Below are positions 19,056 through 28,460 of a stretch of DNA of 64,000 nucleotides, piece after piece. The notes below the pieces were generated by a model. The model did not search any database, had not been told where the DNA came from, and saw only the letters and a list, made by a program, of their open reading frames with translations. The stretch's first letter is position 1, and every line of letters starts with the position of its first letter. A program made the translations under genes and the position numbers. Source of the stretch: Prosthecobacter sp. (lineage in GTDB: Bacteria > Verrucomicrobiota > Verrucomicrobiia > Verrucomicrobiales > Verrucomicrobiaceae); NCBI GenBank assembly GCA_019186985.1, contig JABARQ010000038.1, positions 1-64,000 on the forward strand, in the 5' to 3' direction.

Positions 19056-20540
19056 ATGCAAAACACGCCTGCCGCCCCCGAACCGACCGAGTCCGAGCTT
19101 CTGCAAGTCCGCCGTCACAAGCTGGACGAGCTGCAGAAACGCGGCGTCGCGGCCTTTGGCGGCAAGTTCGAGGTCTCCCACGACCCCGGCGCCCTGAAGG
19201 CGGACTTTGCCGAGGGCCTTGATGTGCGCGTCGCCGGCCGCATCCTTTCCCGCCGTGTGATGGGCAAGGCCACCTTCTTTGACCTCGGCGACATCTCCGG
19301 CCGCATCCAGTGCTACCTCAGCAAGAGCGACGTTGGTGACGAAGCCTACGCCCTGTTCAACGACCTGGTGGACATCGGTGACTTCGCCGGCGTCACCGGC
19401 CAGACCTTCATCACCAAGAAGGGCGAGCGCTCCATTCATGTGAAGCAGCTCACGCCCCTCTCCAAGGCCCTGCGGCCGCTGCCGGACAAGTGGCACGGCG
19501 TCACGGACCGTGAGATCAAGTACCGCCAGCGCTACCTGGACCTCATCTCCAACGACCGCAGCCGCGAAGTCTTCGTCACCCGCAGCCGCATGGTCGCGGA
19601 AATCCGCAATTACCTGCACAACCGCAGCTTCCTGGAAGTGGAGACCCCGATGATGCAGGACGTGCCCGGCGGTGCCGCCGCCCGCCCCTTTGAGACGCAC
19701 TTCAACGCGCTCGATCAGAAGATGTTCCTGCGCATCGCCCCGGAGCTTTACCTGAAGCGTCTGCTCGTCGGCGGCTTCAACCGCGTGTTTGAGCTCAACC
19801 GCAACTTCCGCAATGAAGGGGTGAGCCGCCGCCACAATCCGGAGTTCACCATGCTCGAGGCCTACTGGGCCTACGCCGACTTTGAGCAGATGGCCGACCT
19901 GGTCGAAGGCATGATCTGCCACCTCGCCGAGAAGTTCTGCGGCGGCCTGGTGATCGAGCACAAGGACGAGGAGGGCAACGTCACCCGGACCATCGACCTC
20001 ACCCGCCCCTGGAGGCGAGCCCCCTACCGCGAGCTGGTGAAGGGTGCCGCCGGCGAGGACTGGTTCACCCTCAGCAAGGCCGCCAAGGTCGAGCGCGCCC
20101 AGAGCCTCGGCGTGCAGGAGATCCACCTCAACGAGGAGCACTACGAGCTTGACCAGAAGGTCTTTGAAAAGCTGGTGGAGGAGAAGAGCTTCAACCCGCT
20201 CTTCGTCACCCACTGCCCGAAGGAGCTGGTGCCGCTGGCCAAGCAGAACCCCGGGGATCCCTCCGTGGTTGATGTCTATGAGCTGGTCATCAACGGCCAG
20301 GAGATCAGCCCCGGCTACTCCGAGCTCAACGACCCCGTCGTCCAGCGTGAACGCCTGGAGCACCAGGCCGGCGAGGAGACGCAGAAGATCGACGAGGAGT
20401 TCCTGCTCGCCCTTGAGCACGGCATGCCGCCCGCCGGCGGCATCGGCGTCGGCATCGACCGCCTCATCATGATGCTCACCGGCGCGGAGAGCATCCGCGA
20501 CGTCGTGCTCTTCCCGCAGCTGAAGCGCAAGGAGGCCTGA
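19056..20540 (+). CDS. lysS: Lysyl-tRNA synthetase (class II)
   Basis: LysS charges tRNA-Lys. The 494-residue protein has an N-terminal OB-fold anticodon-binding domain (about 50-165), then the class II core with motif 2 FELNRNFRNEG near residue 248 and motif 3 GIGVGIDRLIMMLTG near residue 470. No leader peptide, T-box or riboswitch was found in the 155 bp before it. A terminator follows directly. Confidence 0.96.
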   Translation: MQNTPAAPEPTESELLQVRRHKLDELQKRGVAAFGGKFEVSHDPGALKADFAEGLDVRVAGRILSRRVMGKATFFDLGDISGRIQCYLSKSDVGDEAYALFNDLVDIGDFAGVTGQTFITKKGERSIHVKQLTPLSKALRPLPDKWHGVTDREIKYRQRYLDLISNDRSREVFVTRSRMVAEIRNYLHNRSFLEVETPMMQDVPGGAAARPFETHFNALDQKMFLRIAPELYLKRLLVGGFNRVFELNRNFRNEGVSRRHNPEFTMLEAYWAYADFEQMADLVEGMICHLAEKFCGGLVIEHKDEEGNVTRTIDLTRPWRRAPYRELVKGAAGEDWFTLSKAAKVERAQSLGVQEIHLNEEHYELDQKVFEKLVEEKSFNPLFVTHCPKELVPLAKQNPGDPSVVDVYELVINGQEISPGYSELNDPVVQRERLEHQAGEETQKIDEEFLLALEHGMPPAGGIGVGIDRLIMMLTGAESIRDVVLFPQLKRKEA

Positions 20541-20559
20541 GCCGCCGGCTGAAAAAATC

Positions 20560-20604
20560 AAAACTCGCAAGCCAGGCCTGAATGCCCGGCTTGCGAGTTT
20601 TTTG
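20560..20604. terminator. Bidirectional Rho-independent terminator
   Basis: A perfect long stem, AAAACTCGCAAGCC with GGCTTGCGAGTTTT, is flanked by A-rich sequence on the left and TTTTTTG on the right. It can therefore end transcripts from lysS and from the convergent gene ending at 20618. Confidence 0.9.
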
Positions 20605-20617
20605 TTTGGCAGGACAG

Positions 20618-23600
20618 CTATTCGAGCTGGATGAGGTACTCGATCAGTTCGCTTTGCTGGGCGGCGTTCAGCTCACGATAGCGAGCATGATTTGTCGTTC
20701 CTGGAGCATTTGTGGTGTTAAAGACGGCAGGCAGGTTGGCCGCCTGGCCGCGATGCAGATAGGGTGGTGTGCTCCAGACTGCACGCAGGGTGGCGGTGTC
20801 GAGTGCGGTGATCGGATTCTCGGCGCCGATGGGTTCATTGCCGAGACGTTTACCGCTGGTGGTGTTGATGGTGCCGACGTTCCAGCGGGTGAAGGTGGTG
20901 GCGTTGCTGTCCGTGAAGGCGCCGCCGCCATGGCAGGTGGCGCAGCCTTTGCTGGTGAAGTGCGTCTGCCCGGCCAGAGCAGAAGCAGTCATGGTGCCAT
21001 TGCTTTGGCGGAAGGGGCTGACGGGGAACACGTTCAGGCTGGTGACATAGGCGGCCAGGGCATCGAGGTCGGTGCTGCGTCCGGCGTTGGCGGCCCCGAG
21101 AGGCGTGTTCACCGCGCCAGCGATCAAGCCGCTGCCGCCGCTGAGCCCGCGGATCTGGCCTTCAAAGTCCTGCACTTCATTGAAGTTGGCGCTCCAGTGC
21201 AGGGCGCCGTGACCCATGCCCGAATGACCACGGAGGTCGATGGTGTTGCGCAGACCCTCACCGAACTGGGTGATGTCCCACACGCGTCCGTCCTGGTCGC
21301 CGCCGAGGTGGCAGGTGGCGCAGGAAATGTAGCCTTCGGAGGCGAGGCGCGGGTCGTTCGAGTTATAGAAGAGCTTTTTGCCGAGCAAAATGTTGGCGGT
21401 GAGCGGCTCGATGCTTGGAAGCACGACGGTCCCGACCTGATTCACTGCCGAGCTGGTGCCAGCAGTGAGGTTGCTGATGTTGAAGACACGCACACGACGT
21501 TCGAGGAAGTTGTGGACGTAGAGCTTTGTGCCATCAGGGCTCACGCAGAGCCCGCTGGGAGCAAAGCCGGACAACTGGCCCGAAGTCGCCGTGCTGATGG
21601 CCGGCAGTGTGTTGCGCGTGGCGGTGTCGATCACGGCCACGCTTTCATTGCCGATGGCGGCGGCAAAGAAAAGGTCACCACGCGGCGAGTAGCAGCCGGC
21701 GACGGTCATGCCGGTGTTGTCGAGGTCGATGCGGTCAGTGGCGACTTCGGTGTTCGTGTTCAGCCTGAGTTGGGCGATGAGCGAGCGGACCGTGCTTTCG
21801 TGGGTGAGCGGCTGCCCGTCGCGCGCAATGCCGCGCGAGATGTTGTCCTTCTTGGCATTCACCCAGGCACGCAGTCCATCCGGGCTGATGACCACGCTGG
21901 ACAGGTAATTTGGCACACCACGCGCGGCGCTGGCACTGTCGATGGTGGTGGTGTCGCGATTGATGTTGAAGGTGCGGACAGGGGTGGCGTTGGTGCTCAA
22001 ATTGATGGCCGAGGGCAGATATTCGCGCACCTCTCCACGAGCATCCGGCGAGCGGAAGCGGGTGACGAACAGCCGGGCGGAGTTCGAGGAGCAGGCGATG
22101 CCGCGTGGGACGACGCCATCTTCGGTGAGGCTCAAGGCGACACTGCCGGTCTTCGCGCGGGTGGCGGGATCAAACTTGAGCACGCCTTCCAGCCCTTCGC
22201 AGGCGACGAAGGCCGCCGTGCCATCCGGCGCGAAGCAGACGCCAACAGGCATGGAGCCACGTCCACAGTCCAATGTGTCAAGCACGCCGGGCGCATTGGC
22301 ATCAATGATGCTGACCGTGCCAGCGCGTTTGTTCGCCACCCAGACCTCGGCATTGCCGGGACGCATGGCCAGAGCGACAGGCTCACTGTTTGCAGCGATG
22401 GTGAGGCGGTTGTTGACGCTGTAGCTGGTGGCATCAAAGCGGACCACCGTGCCCTGAGCCGCGGTGCCTGTGTTGTTGTCGTGATCGTCGCCGTCAGGCA
22501 GGACGACCCAGACTTTGTTTCTCGTCGTGTCGTAGGCGATCTCTGATGAGATGGAAGGCGGCAGGGCGGTGGGTGCATTGTAGATGATCTGGGTCATCGT
22601 GGTGCTGACGGTATCGATGCCGTCGCTCACAAACACCGTCACGACATGGCGGCCAGGCGTGGTGTAGGTGTGGGCGACAGATGAATTGGTGCTCCATGAT
22701 GTGGATAGCCCATTGCCAAAGTCGAACCGGTAAAACAGCTCTGTGCCTGCATTTGGATCATTGGCTGTGGCTGTGAGCGTGACGCTGGCACCGTCCAAAA
22801 TGCCGTCAGTGTTGGCATCCACATTGAAAGTCTGAGCGCTGGAGGAGGAGGCAAGCGTGCTCACGCTTGGCTGGGTGTTTGGGCAGCCTTCACCGAGTGT
22901 GGCGATGTCAGCGGTGGTAAGCAGCTTGCTGTAGATGCGCACGTCATCGAGCTGGCCGTCGAAGCTGGCGCTGCTGACGAGACGGCCGATGTAAAGCGCG
23001 AGGTTGTTGGCGAAGTCATTGCGGATCGTCGTGTCCGTCGTGACGAGGCGGCGGTTGTAGTAAATGCTGGCGCTGCCTGTGCCGCGGTTCACCACGAGGG
23101 CGATGTGGTTCCATTGGTTAAACTGGAAGACGCCCGTGTTGCTGTTTACCGAGTCACCGAGGGTGCCGTTGCCGGTTTCAAAGTTGATGCGTCCGTCACT
23201 GGTGTTCCAGGTGTTCACAAAGAAGCGGAAGCCATTGCCGTAGCTGCCTCCGGCCGCGTTTGCAAGCAGGGTGCGTGAGCCGCTGGCGGTGCTGGTGCAG
23301 CGTGCCCACAGGGAAAGGCTGAACTGGTTTCCGAGGTCCAGCGCGGCGGCGGTGGCGTGATCGTCGAGGCCGTTGGCCACACCATCCAGGTTCAGGGATT
23401 CGGTGCCGCGTGTGTGCTCGGAACTGTAGCCTGCGCCGTTGACGAGCGTCGCTGTGCGTCCAAAGCCTGATTCGTCGGCACCCGTGCTGTCAAAGCGCCA
23501 GTGAGCCAGCAGCCTGCCCACGGCCAGCGCTCGGATCTCGCTTTCGCTGAGCCAGCGGGGATGGATGCGGAGCTCGTCGAGACTGCCATTCAAAAGATTG

Positions 23601-26254
23601 GCATTGTCGGCGGTGCGCCCGATTTGGAGCACGCCACTCGTCGTGAAATCTGTGCGGGCCGTGCCGGAGGGGGTCTGATCCACGCCGTTCACATAGATGC
23701 GCGAGAGGCCGCGTGTCTTGTCCAGCATGGCCACGACATGATGCCAGGTGTTGTAGGTGATGGCGTTGCCGGCCGTTTGAATTTTGATGCCGCTGCCTGC
23801 CGTGCCATTGCCGCTTTCGAGGATGAGCCGGCCCGGCGTGGCGTGGGTGGAGCCGGTGGCGATGAAGCGCCAGCCTGCGGTGTCCGTGCCGCCGTTGGAG
23901 TTCGCGGCGATGGTTTCGAGGGTGCTGGTGCCGGAGGTCACCTTGACCCAGGTGGCGATGGCGAAAGCATTGCCGAGATCCGAGTTCGGAGCGGTGGCGT
24001 AACCTGCGCCATTCAAATCGAGCGAGGCAGCGCCTTCCTGGCTGTCCGTGGTGTTGTAGGTGGCACCGCTGGCGCTGAGGGTGACCGCGCCGCCATTTGG
24101 CGCGGAGGTGGCTGTGGAACTGTTGAAGCGCCAGTGCTGAACGGGATTCTCACAAAGCAGGCGAAGCTGGTCGAGGTCGCCGCTGCTCAGCACGCGGCTG
24201 TAGAGCCGGAAGTCATCGAGGTGGCCTGCGAGGTAGAGCCCGCTCGTGCCCATGCGGCCGATGTTCAACACTCCGGCGGTGGCGAAGTCTGTGCGGACGC
24301 TGGTGTCAGATGTTTTGTCGATGCCATTCAGGTAGATGCGAGCCGTGCCCGTGGTGCGACTCACCGTGACGCCGAGATGCACCCATTGATCATAGAGCAT
24401 GACGCCTGTGTTTGTGACTGCCGCATTGCCAGGGTCCACGCCATTGCCGGTTTCCAGCTGGATGCGTGATGGATAGGTGGCGTGTGCGCTTCCATAGACA
24501 AAGAACCTGAAGCCGGCTGTGCCAAAACCGCCTGCTGAATTGCTGGCGATGGTGTGATAGCCCGTGCTGCCGGAATTTACCCGCACCCAGGTGCTGAAGG
24601 AGAATTGAGCGCCCACATCCAAGCTCGGCGTTGCGATGTAATCATTGGTGCCATCAAACGCGAGGGCGCTGCGTCCGATGAGTCCCTGCGTCCAGGGTGC
24701 GGCCGGGAAATTGGTCAGTGTGCCGTCGTTGGCCCCGATGACATCGTCAGCCGCGGTGCCAGCGGTTTCATTCAATGGGTAATGAAGGGCCAGGCCTGCC
24801 CCGGTCGTGTCCACGCTTGCTCCGGTGGAGAAGCGGAAGACGCGCTCCACGTTAGTTGCATTGCCCTGCGTGTCCTTCACTCCGCCTGCTGTCACGACGA
24901 TCTCATAGGTCGTGTTGGCCACCAGGGGTGATGTCGGGCTGAAATTCACGATGCCATTCTGATTTGAATAAGCGCCCGTGATGGCGCTGCCGCCGAAGGG
25001 TCTCACGATGATTGTGGCGGTGGTGATGGTGGGCGTGTCCAGCAGTTCAGTGAAGGAGACGCCGATCATGCTGGTCAGGGCGACCTGGGTTTCTCCATCA
25101 AGCGGACGCACCGCATTCACGGCGGGCGCACGAGTGTCTGGGGCCGTCTCATGGGGGATCAGCCAGCCGGCATCACGGGCGGGATCAGCATTGCTGGTGC
25201 CGACAAAGGCCATGTTGCCAATCGGGATGGCGACTTCGACGTCAGCACGGGTGGCGCCGGCAGGAATCGGCATCATGCTGCTGGCCACAACCTGCGCAGG
25301 CACGACATCAACCTTCACCTTCTGGTAGCGGCCATTGCCGAGATTGGCGATGTGGACGAATTCATCTTTTGCCACCGGGTAACGAGGTGTGCCCCCGAGG
25401 GCCGTCACCGCTTCGACGAGCTGGATGTTCTCCGGATTCTGCACGTCATAGATGAAAAGCCCGCCCGACTGACCGCCACCGTAAAGCCTGTGGCCGCTGA
25501 GGTATGACGTGTAGGTGCTGGCGGTGGTGTCATTGTGAAAAGTGCTGATCAGCAGCGGATTCTCCGGGTTGCTGATGTCGAAGGTGGCGATGCCGTTCGT
25601 TTGGTTCGCAGTCACGACCAGCACATTCCCGAGCGCATAGGTCGATGCGCAGCGGAAGCCGGTGATGGTCGGTATATCGAGCTTCTTCTTCAGCACAGGC
25701 ACGGCGGGATTGCTGACATCCACCACATGCAAGCCACCCGGTGAGGTGTTGTAGCCTTCACCGCCGACAAACATGTATTTGCCCGCCCAGCAGGTGGAGT
25801 GCCCATCACCCGAACCGCCAGGAGGATCAGAACCGACGGCGGCCGGGGCGGCCATGTTGGCGAGGCTGACGATGGTGTAGCGCGCATTGCGCACCTGCAC
25901 CATGTCGCCTGAGAAGCCCATGTTGTGTGACTTGAAGAGATTGTCCATCGCCAGATTGCCGATGATGCTGGGGTTCAAGACTGTGGGGCTCGCTGCTTGT
26001 GAAAGTCGCCATGAGGTCACTCGCCCATAACCCGCCGGGTCTGTGCCTGCGCGTCCACCGGAGATGATGAGGTGGCCTTTGTGCATCGCGGCGTAGGTGG
26101 GTCTGAGGCCGATCTCTGCGGCGGTGAAGGTGCGCAGCGGCTGGTAAAGCTGACCGGTGGTGAAGGTCGGCTGAGGCACGGGCACCTGTGCAAGGCCAGA
26201 AAGAGCTGCACAGGAGGACACAGTGACTCCGAGACGGAGGAGGGAGCGAATCAT
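20618..26254 (-). CDS. Giant secreted propeller/LamG/PKD protein ending in a dihaem cytochrome domain
   Basis: An 1878-residue protein with a signal peptide (MIRSLLRLGVTVSSCAALSGLAQ). Domain order: LVIVD-type propeller repeats (about 40-370), a Big_5 Ig-like domain (about 375-480), three LamG/concanavalin-like domains (about 490-690, 700-895 and 905-1115), a PKD domain (about 1135-1215) and YVTN-type propeller repeats (about 1225-1600). The last 270 residues are a cytochrome c peroxidase-like domain with two haem motifs, CATCH near 1640 and CATCH near 1770. This suggests extracytoplasmic electron transfer or peroxide reduction on a sugar-binding scaffold, but that is inference. An AraC-type regulator gene lies 39 bp upstream on the same strand. 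Confidence 0.85.
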   Translation of the reverse strand: MIRSLLRLGVTVSSCAALSGLAQVPVPQPTFTTGQLYQPLRTFTAAEIGLRPTYAAMHKGHLIISGGRAGTDPAGYGRVTSWRLSQAASPTVLNPSIIGNLAMDNLFKSHNMGFSGDMVQVRNARYTIVSLANMAAPAAVGSDPPGGSGDGHSTCWAGKYMFVGGEGYNTSPGGLHVVDVSNPAVPVLKKKLDIPTITGFRCASTYALGNVLVVTANQTNGIATFDISNPENPLLISTFHNDTTASTYTSYLSGHRLYGGGQSGGLFIYDVQNPENIQLVEAVTALGGTPRYPVAKDEFVHIANLGNGRYQKVKVDVVPAQVVASSMMPIPAGATRADVEVAIPIGNMAFVGTSNADPARDAGWLIPHETAPDTRAPAVNAVRPLDGETQVALTSMIGVSFTELLDTPTITTATIIVRPFGGSAITGAYSNQNGIVNFSPTSPLVANTTYEIVVTAGGVKDTQGNATNVERVFRFSTGASVDTTGAGLALHYPLNETAGTAADDVIGANDGTLTNFPAAPWTQGLIGRSALAFDGTNDYIATPSLDVGAQFSFSTWVRVNSGSTGYHTIASNSAGGFGTAGFRFFVYGSAHATYPSRIQLETGNGVDPGNAAVTNTGVMLYDQWVHLGVTVSRTTGTARIYLNGIDKTSDTSVRTDFATAGVLNIGRMGTSGLYLAGHLDDFRLYSRVLSSGDLDQLRLLCENPVQHWRFNSSTATSAPNGGAVTLSASGATYNTTDSQEGAASLDLNGAGYATAPNSDLGNAFAIATWVKVTSGTSTLETIAANSNGGTDTAGWRFIATGSTHATPGRLILESGNGTAGSGIKIQTAGNAITYNTWHHVVAMLDKTRGLSRIYVNGVDQTPSGTARTDFTTSGVLQIGRTADNANLLNGSLDELRIHPRWLSESEIRALAVGRLLAHWRFDSTGADESGFGRTATLVNGAGYSSEHTRGTESLNLDGVANGLDDHATAAALDLGNQFSLSLWARCTSTASGSRTLLANAAGGSYGNGFRFFVNTWNTSDGRINFETGNGTLGDSVNSNTGVFQFNQWNHIALVVNRGTGSASIYYNRRLVTTDTTIRNDFANNLALYIGRLVSSASFDGQLDDVRIYSKLLTTADIATLGEGCPNTQPSVSTLASSSSAQTFNVDANTDGILDGASVTLTATANDPNAGTELFYRFDFGNGLSTSWSTNSSVAHTYTTPGRHVVTVFVSDGIDTVSTTMTQIIYNAPTALPPSISSEIAYDTTRNKVWVVLPDGDDHDNNTGTAAQGTVVRFDATSYSVNNRLTIAANSEPVALAMRPGNAEVWVANKRAGTVSIIDANAPGVLDTLDCGRGSMPVGVCFAPDGTAAFVACEGLEGVLKFDPATRAKTGSVALSLTEDGVVPRGIACSSNSARLFVTRFRSPDARGEVREYLPSAINLSTNATPVRTFNINRDTTTIDSASAARGVPNYLSSVVISPDGLRAWVNAKKDNISRGIARDGQPLTHESTVRSLIAQLRLNTNTEVATDRIDLDNTGMTVAGCYSPRGDLFFAAAIGNESVAVIDTATRNTLPAISTATSGQLSGFAPSGLCVSPDGTKLYVHNFLERRVRVFNISNLTAGTSSAVNQVGTVVLPSIEPLTANILLGKKLFYNSNDPRLASEGYISCATCHLGGDQDGRVWDITQFGEGLRNTIDLRGHSGMGHGALHWSANFNEVQDFEGQIRGLSGGSGLIAGAVNTPLGAANAGRSTDLDALAAYVTSLNVFPVSPFRQSNGTMTASALAGQTHFTSKGCATCHGGGAFTDSNATTFTRWNVGTINTTSGKRLGNEPIGAENPITALDTATLRAVWSTPPYLHRGQAANLPAVFNTTNAPGTTNHARYRELNAAQQSELIEYLIQLE

Positions 26255-26293
26255 GGCTGGGCGTCGTTGGGTTGGTTGACGCCTCCATGATTA

Positions 26294-27277
26294 TCAGGCC
26301 ACCCGGCACGGCGGCTTGGACTCCGTGACGGATTTTTTGGACAATTTGCCGGACGCCTCCGGCTGGTGGACCTGACGGTATTGCAGCGGGGCGCAGTAGT
26401 AGCGGCGGGTGAAGCAGCGGTGCAGATAGCTTTGATCGCAGAACCCGCATTCTGCCGCGATGTCGGCAATGCTGGCATCGCTCTCCCGCAGCCGCTGTGC
26501 CGCATGAGCCAGCCGCATGTCACGCAGGTAGTCGACAAAGGTGTGCCCCGTGGTGTGCTTGAAGAATTCGCGAAAAACCGTGCTGCTCATGCACGCCGTC
26601 GCAGCAGCCTCCGCCACGCTCAAAGGCTCGGTAAATCGCTCGGCCAGCAGTTTGAAAACATTCCGCAGCCGTTCACGCTGTGCTTCTTCACGTGCAGCGG
26701 CACGCCCGTCCATTTCCACGACGCCAAAGGCCTCGCGCAGGCGATGCAGCACCGTCAGCAGCTGCAGCTTGCAGGCCGGATAGCGCTCACGGGCGCTGCC
26801 GCCGCCGGATGCCGCCTCATGGAGGGCCAGCAACGCATCATGCACCTTCGGGGCCGCCGGATGGGAGGCCTTCAGCATCGGGGCCACATTCTGCGGACGT
26901 GCACGCATCGGATCGAGGAACGCCGCATCCCCGAGCAGGCCGCCGCCAGACACGAAGTCCGCCGGAAACAGCACCACCAGCGAGCGATGCGGGCCACTGA
27001 GCGATGAGACGCCGTGAAGCCGCAACGTGTCCACGATCAGCAGGTCCCCAGGGGCAAAGTTGACATCCCAGCCGCCCATGTTGAAGCGGCCCGCTCCATC
27101 CACTGGCAGGATCATTTCATAATAGTCATGCCAGTGCATCCAGTTGTCCCCCACCATCCCGCGATACTTTGGGAAGGAGTACAGCTTCGTCATCAAGGGC
27201 AGGTCAGGATTAAACTCCCGCCGCAGATAGCGCCGGTCATCGATCTGTGGTCGGATCTCAAACGGCACCGGCTCCAT
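26294..27277 (-). CDS. AraC-family transcriptional regulator with cupin sensor domain
   Basis: A 327-residue regulator. The N-terminal half is a cupin-type effector domain (NWMHWHDYYEMILPVDG, FAPGDLLIVDTLRLHGV). The C-terminal 100 residues hold both AraC helix-turn-helix units (LSVAEAAATACMSSTVFREFF and SIADIAAECGFCDQSYLHRCF). The start at 27277 (MEPVPFEI) fits the domain better than the longer frame from 27391. It sits directly upstream of the giant LamG-cytochrome gene, making that gene its most likely target. The ligand is unknown but is often a sugar in this subgroup. Confidence 0.88.
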   Translation of the reverse strand: MEPVPFEIRPQIDDRRYLRREFNPDLPLMTKLYSFPKYRGMVGDNWMHWHDYYEMILPVDGAGRFNMGGWDVNFAPGDLLIVDTLRLHGVSSLSGPHRSLVVLFPADFVSGGGLLGDAAFLDPMRARPQNVAPMLKASHPAAPKVHDALLALHEAASGGGSARERYPACKLQLLTVLHRLREAFGVVEMDGRAAAREEAQRERLRNVFKLLAERFTEPLSVAEAAATACMSSTVFREFFKHTTGHTFVDYLRDMRLAHAAQRLRESDASIADIAAECGFCDQSYLHRCFTRRYYCAPLQYRQVHQPEASGKLSKKSVTESKPPCRVA

Positions 27278-27421
27278 CCCGGCGAGCCGGGAGAGGGGGC
27301 ATGAGCATGAAATCAAAGAACGGGACACGGGACATAGGCTAATGAACCTGTCGCCCGCACGTCGAGACAAAACCTCCACCCTTCTTGCCAAGAGCGGCTG
27401 CCGCAGTAAACATCTGCTCCA

Positions 27422-28453
27422 ATGCTCACTCCCATCCTCCAGACCGACACCGGGCCTCTTCTACACAAAGCCGTGGAGGAAGCTGCGCGGCTGCTCAAGG
27501 CGGGGGAGATCGTGGCGCTGCCCACGGAGACGGTCTATGGACTCGCCGCGGATGCTTTTAACCCAGCGGCTGTCGCCAAAGTCTTTGAGGCGAAGGAGCG
27601 GCCCAGCTTTGATCCGCTCATTGTTCATCTTCCGAACAAAAAGATGCTCGACGAGGTGGCCGAGGTGCCTGCGGAGATCCAGCCGATCATCCAGAAACTG
27701 GTCGAGAAGATGTGGCCGGGGCCGCTGACCTTGGTTTTGCCCAAAAAAGCCTCCATCCCCGACATCGTCACGGCAGGTCTGCCCAGCGTGGCCGTGCGCA
27801 TGAGCAAAAACGCCGTGTTTCGCCGTGTGGCGGAAGCTTTGGGCCGTCCCATCGCGGCGCCGAGTGCGAACCGCTTCGGCTCCATCAGCCCGACATCAGC
27901 CAATGCGGTCGTCGCTGAGCTGGATGGTCGTATTCCTTTGATCGTCGATGGCGGAGCCTGCCTCTGCGGCCTGGAAAGCACGATCATCAAGGTCGAGCCC
28001 GGCTCGCCCAAGCCCATCATCACCATCCTGCGCCCCGGCCCGATCACGCCCGAGGACCTGAAGCCCTACGGCCGGGTGAAGCACGCCAGCCGCACGGTCG
28101 TGGACGAGGCCACCGAGGCTCCCGGCCAGCTCGCCAGCCATTACGCGCCCAGGACGCCGCTGCGCCTGCTCAGCAGCCCTGAGGATTTCAAGCCGGAGCC
28201 GGGCAAGCGCTACGCCCTCATGAGCTACCGGGGCGATGCGTCCGACGGCTATGTCGGCCTCGCTGACTGGGTGCACGTGCAGATCCTCAGCCCCGGCAAG
28301 GGCAAGCTCCCGGAAGCCGCCGTCCGCTTCTTCTACGTCCTGCGCGAGCTTGACCGGCTGGGCGTGGACGAGATCATCGCCGAGCCCATGCACGAGCACG
28401 GCATGGGCATCGCCATGATGGACAAGCTGCGCCGCGCCGCGGTTAAATCCTGA
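27422..28453 (+). CDS. L-threonylcarbamoyladenylate synthase (Sua5/YciO/YrdC)
   Basis: This enzyme makes threonylcarbamoyl-AMP for the t6A37 modification of ANN-decoding tRNAs. The 343-residue protein has a full YrdC domain (about 15-205, with VALPTETVYGLAADA and KERPSFDPLIVHL) followed by a Sua5-type C-terminal domain after the APGQLASHYAPRTPL linker. It is thus the long Sua5 form, not the short TsaC. It starts a rightward series with murJ 7 bp behind it. Confidence 0.93.
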   Translation: MLTPILQTDTGPLLHKAVEEAARLLKAGEIVALPTETVYGLAADAFNPAAVAKVFEAKERPSFDPLIVHLPNKKMLDEVAEVPAEIQPIIQKLVEKMWPGPLTLVLPKKASIPDIVTAGLPSVAVRMSKNAVFRRVAEALGRPIAAPSANRFGSISPTSANAVVAELDGRIPLIVDGGACLCGLESTIIKVEPGSPKPIITILRPGPITPEDLKPYGRVKHASRTVVDEATEAPGQLASHYAPRTPLRLLSSPEDFKPEPGKRYALMSYRGDASDGYVGLADWVHVQILSPGKGKLPEAAVRFFYVLRELDRLGVDEIIAEPMHEHGMGIAMMDKLRRAAVKS

Positions 28454-28460
28454 ACCCTGC

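Noticed and set aside
20582..22546. A 654-codon open frame on the plus strand
   Set aside because: It is antisense to the cytochrome and YVTN part of the giant secreted protein, and its composition is shadow-like.
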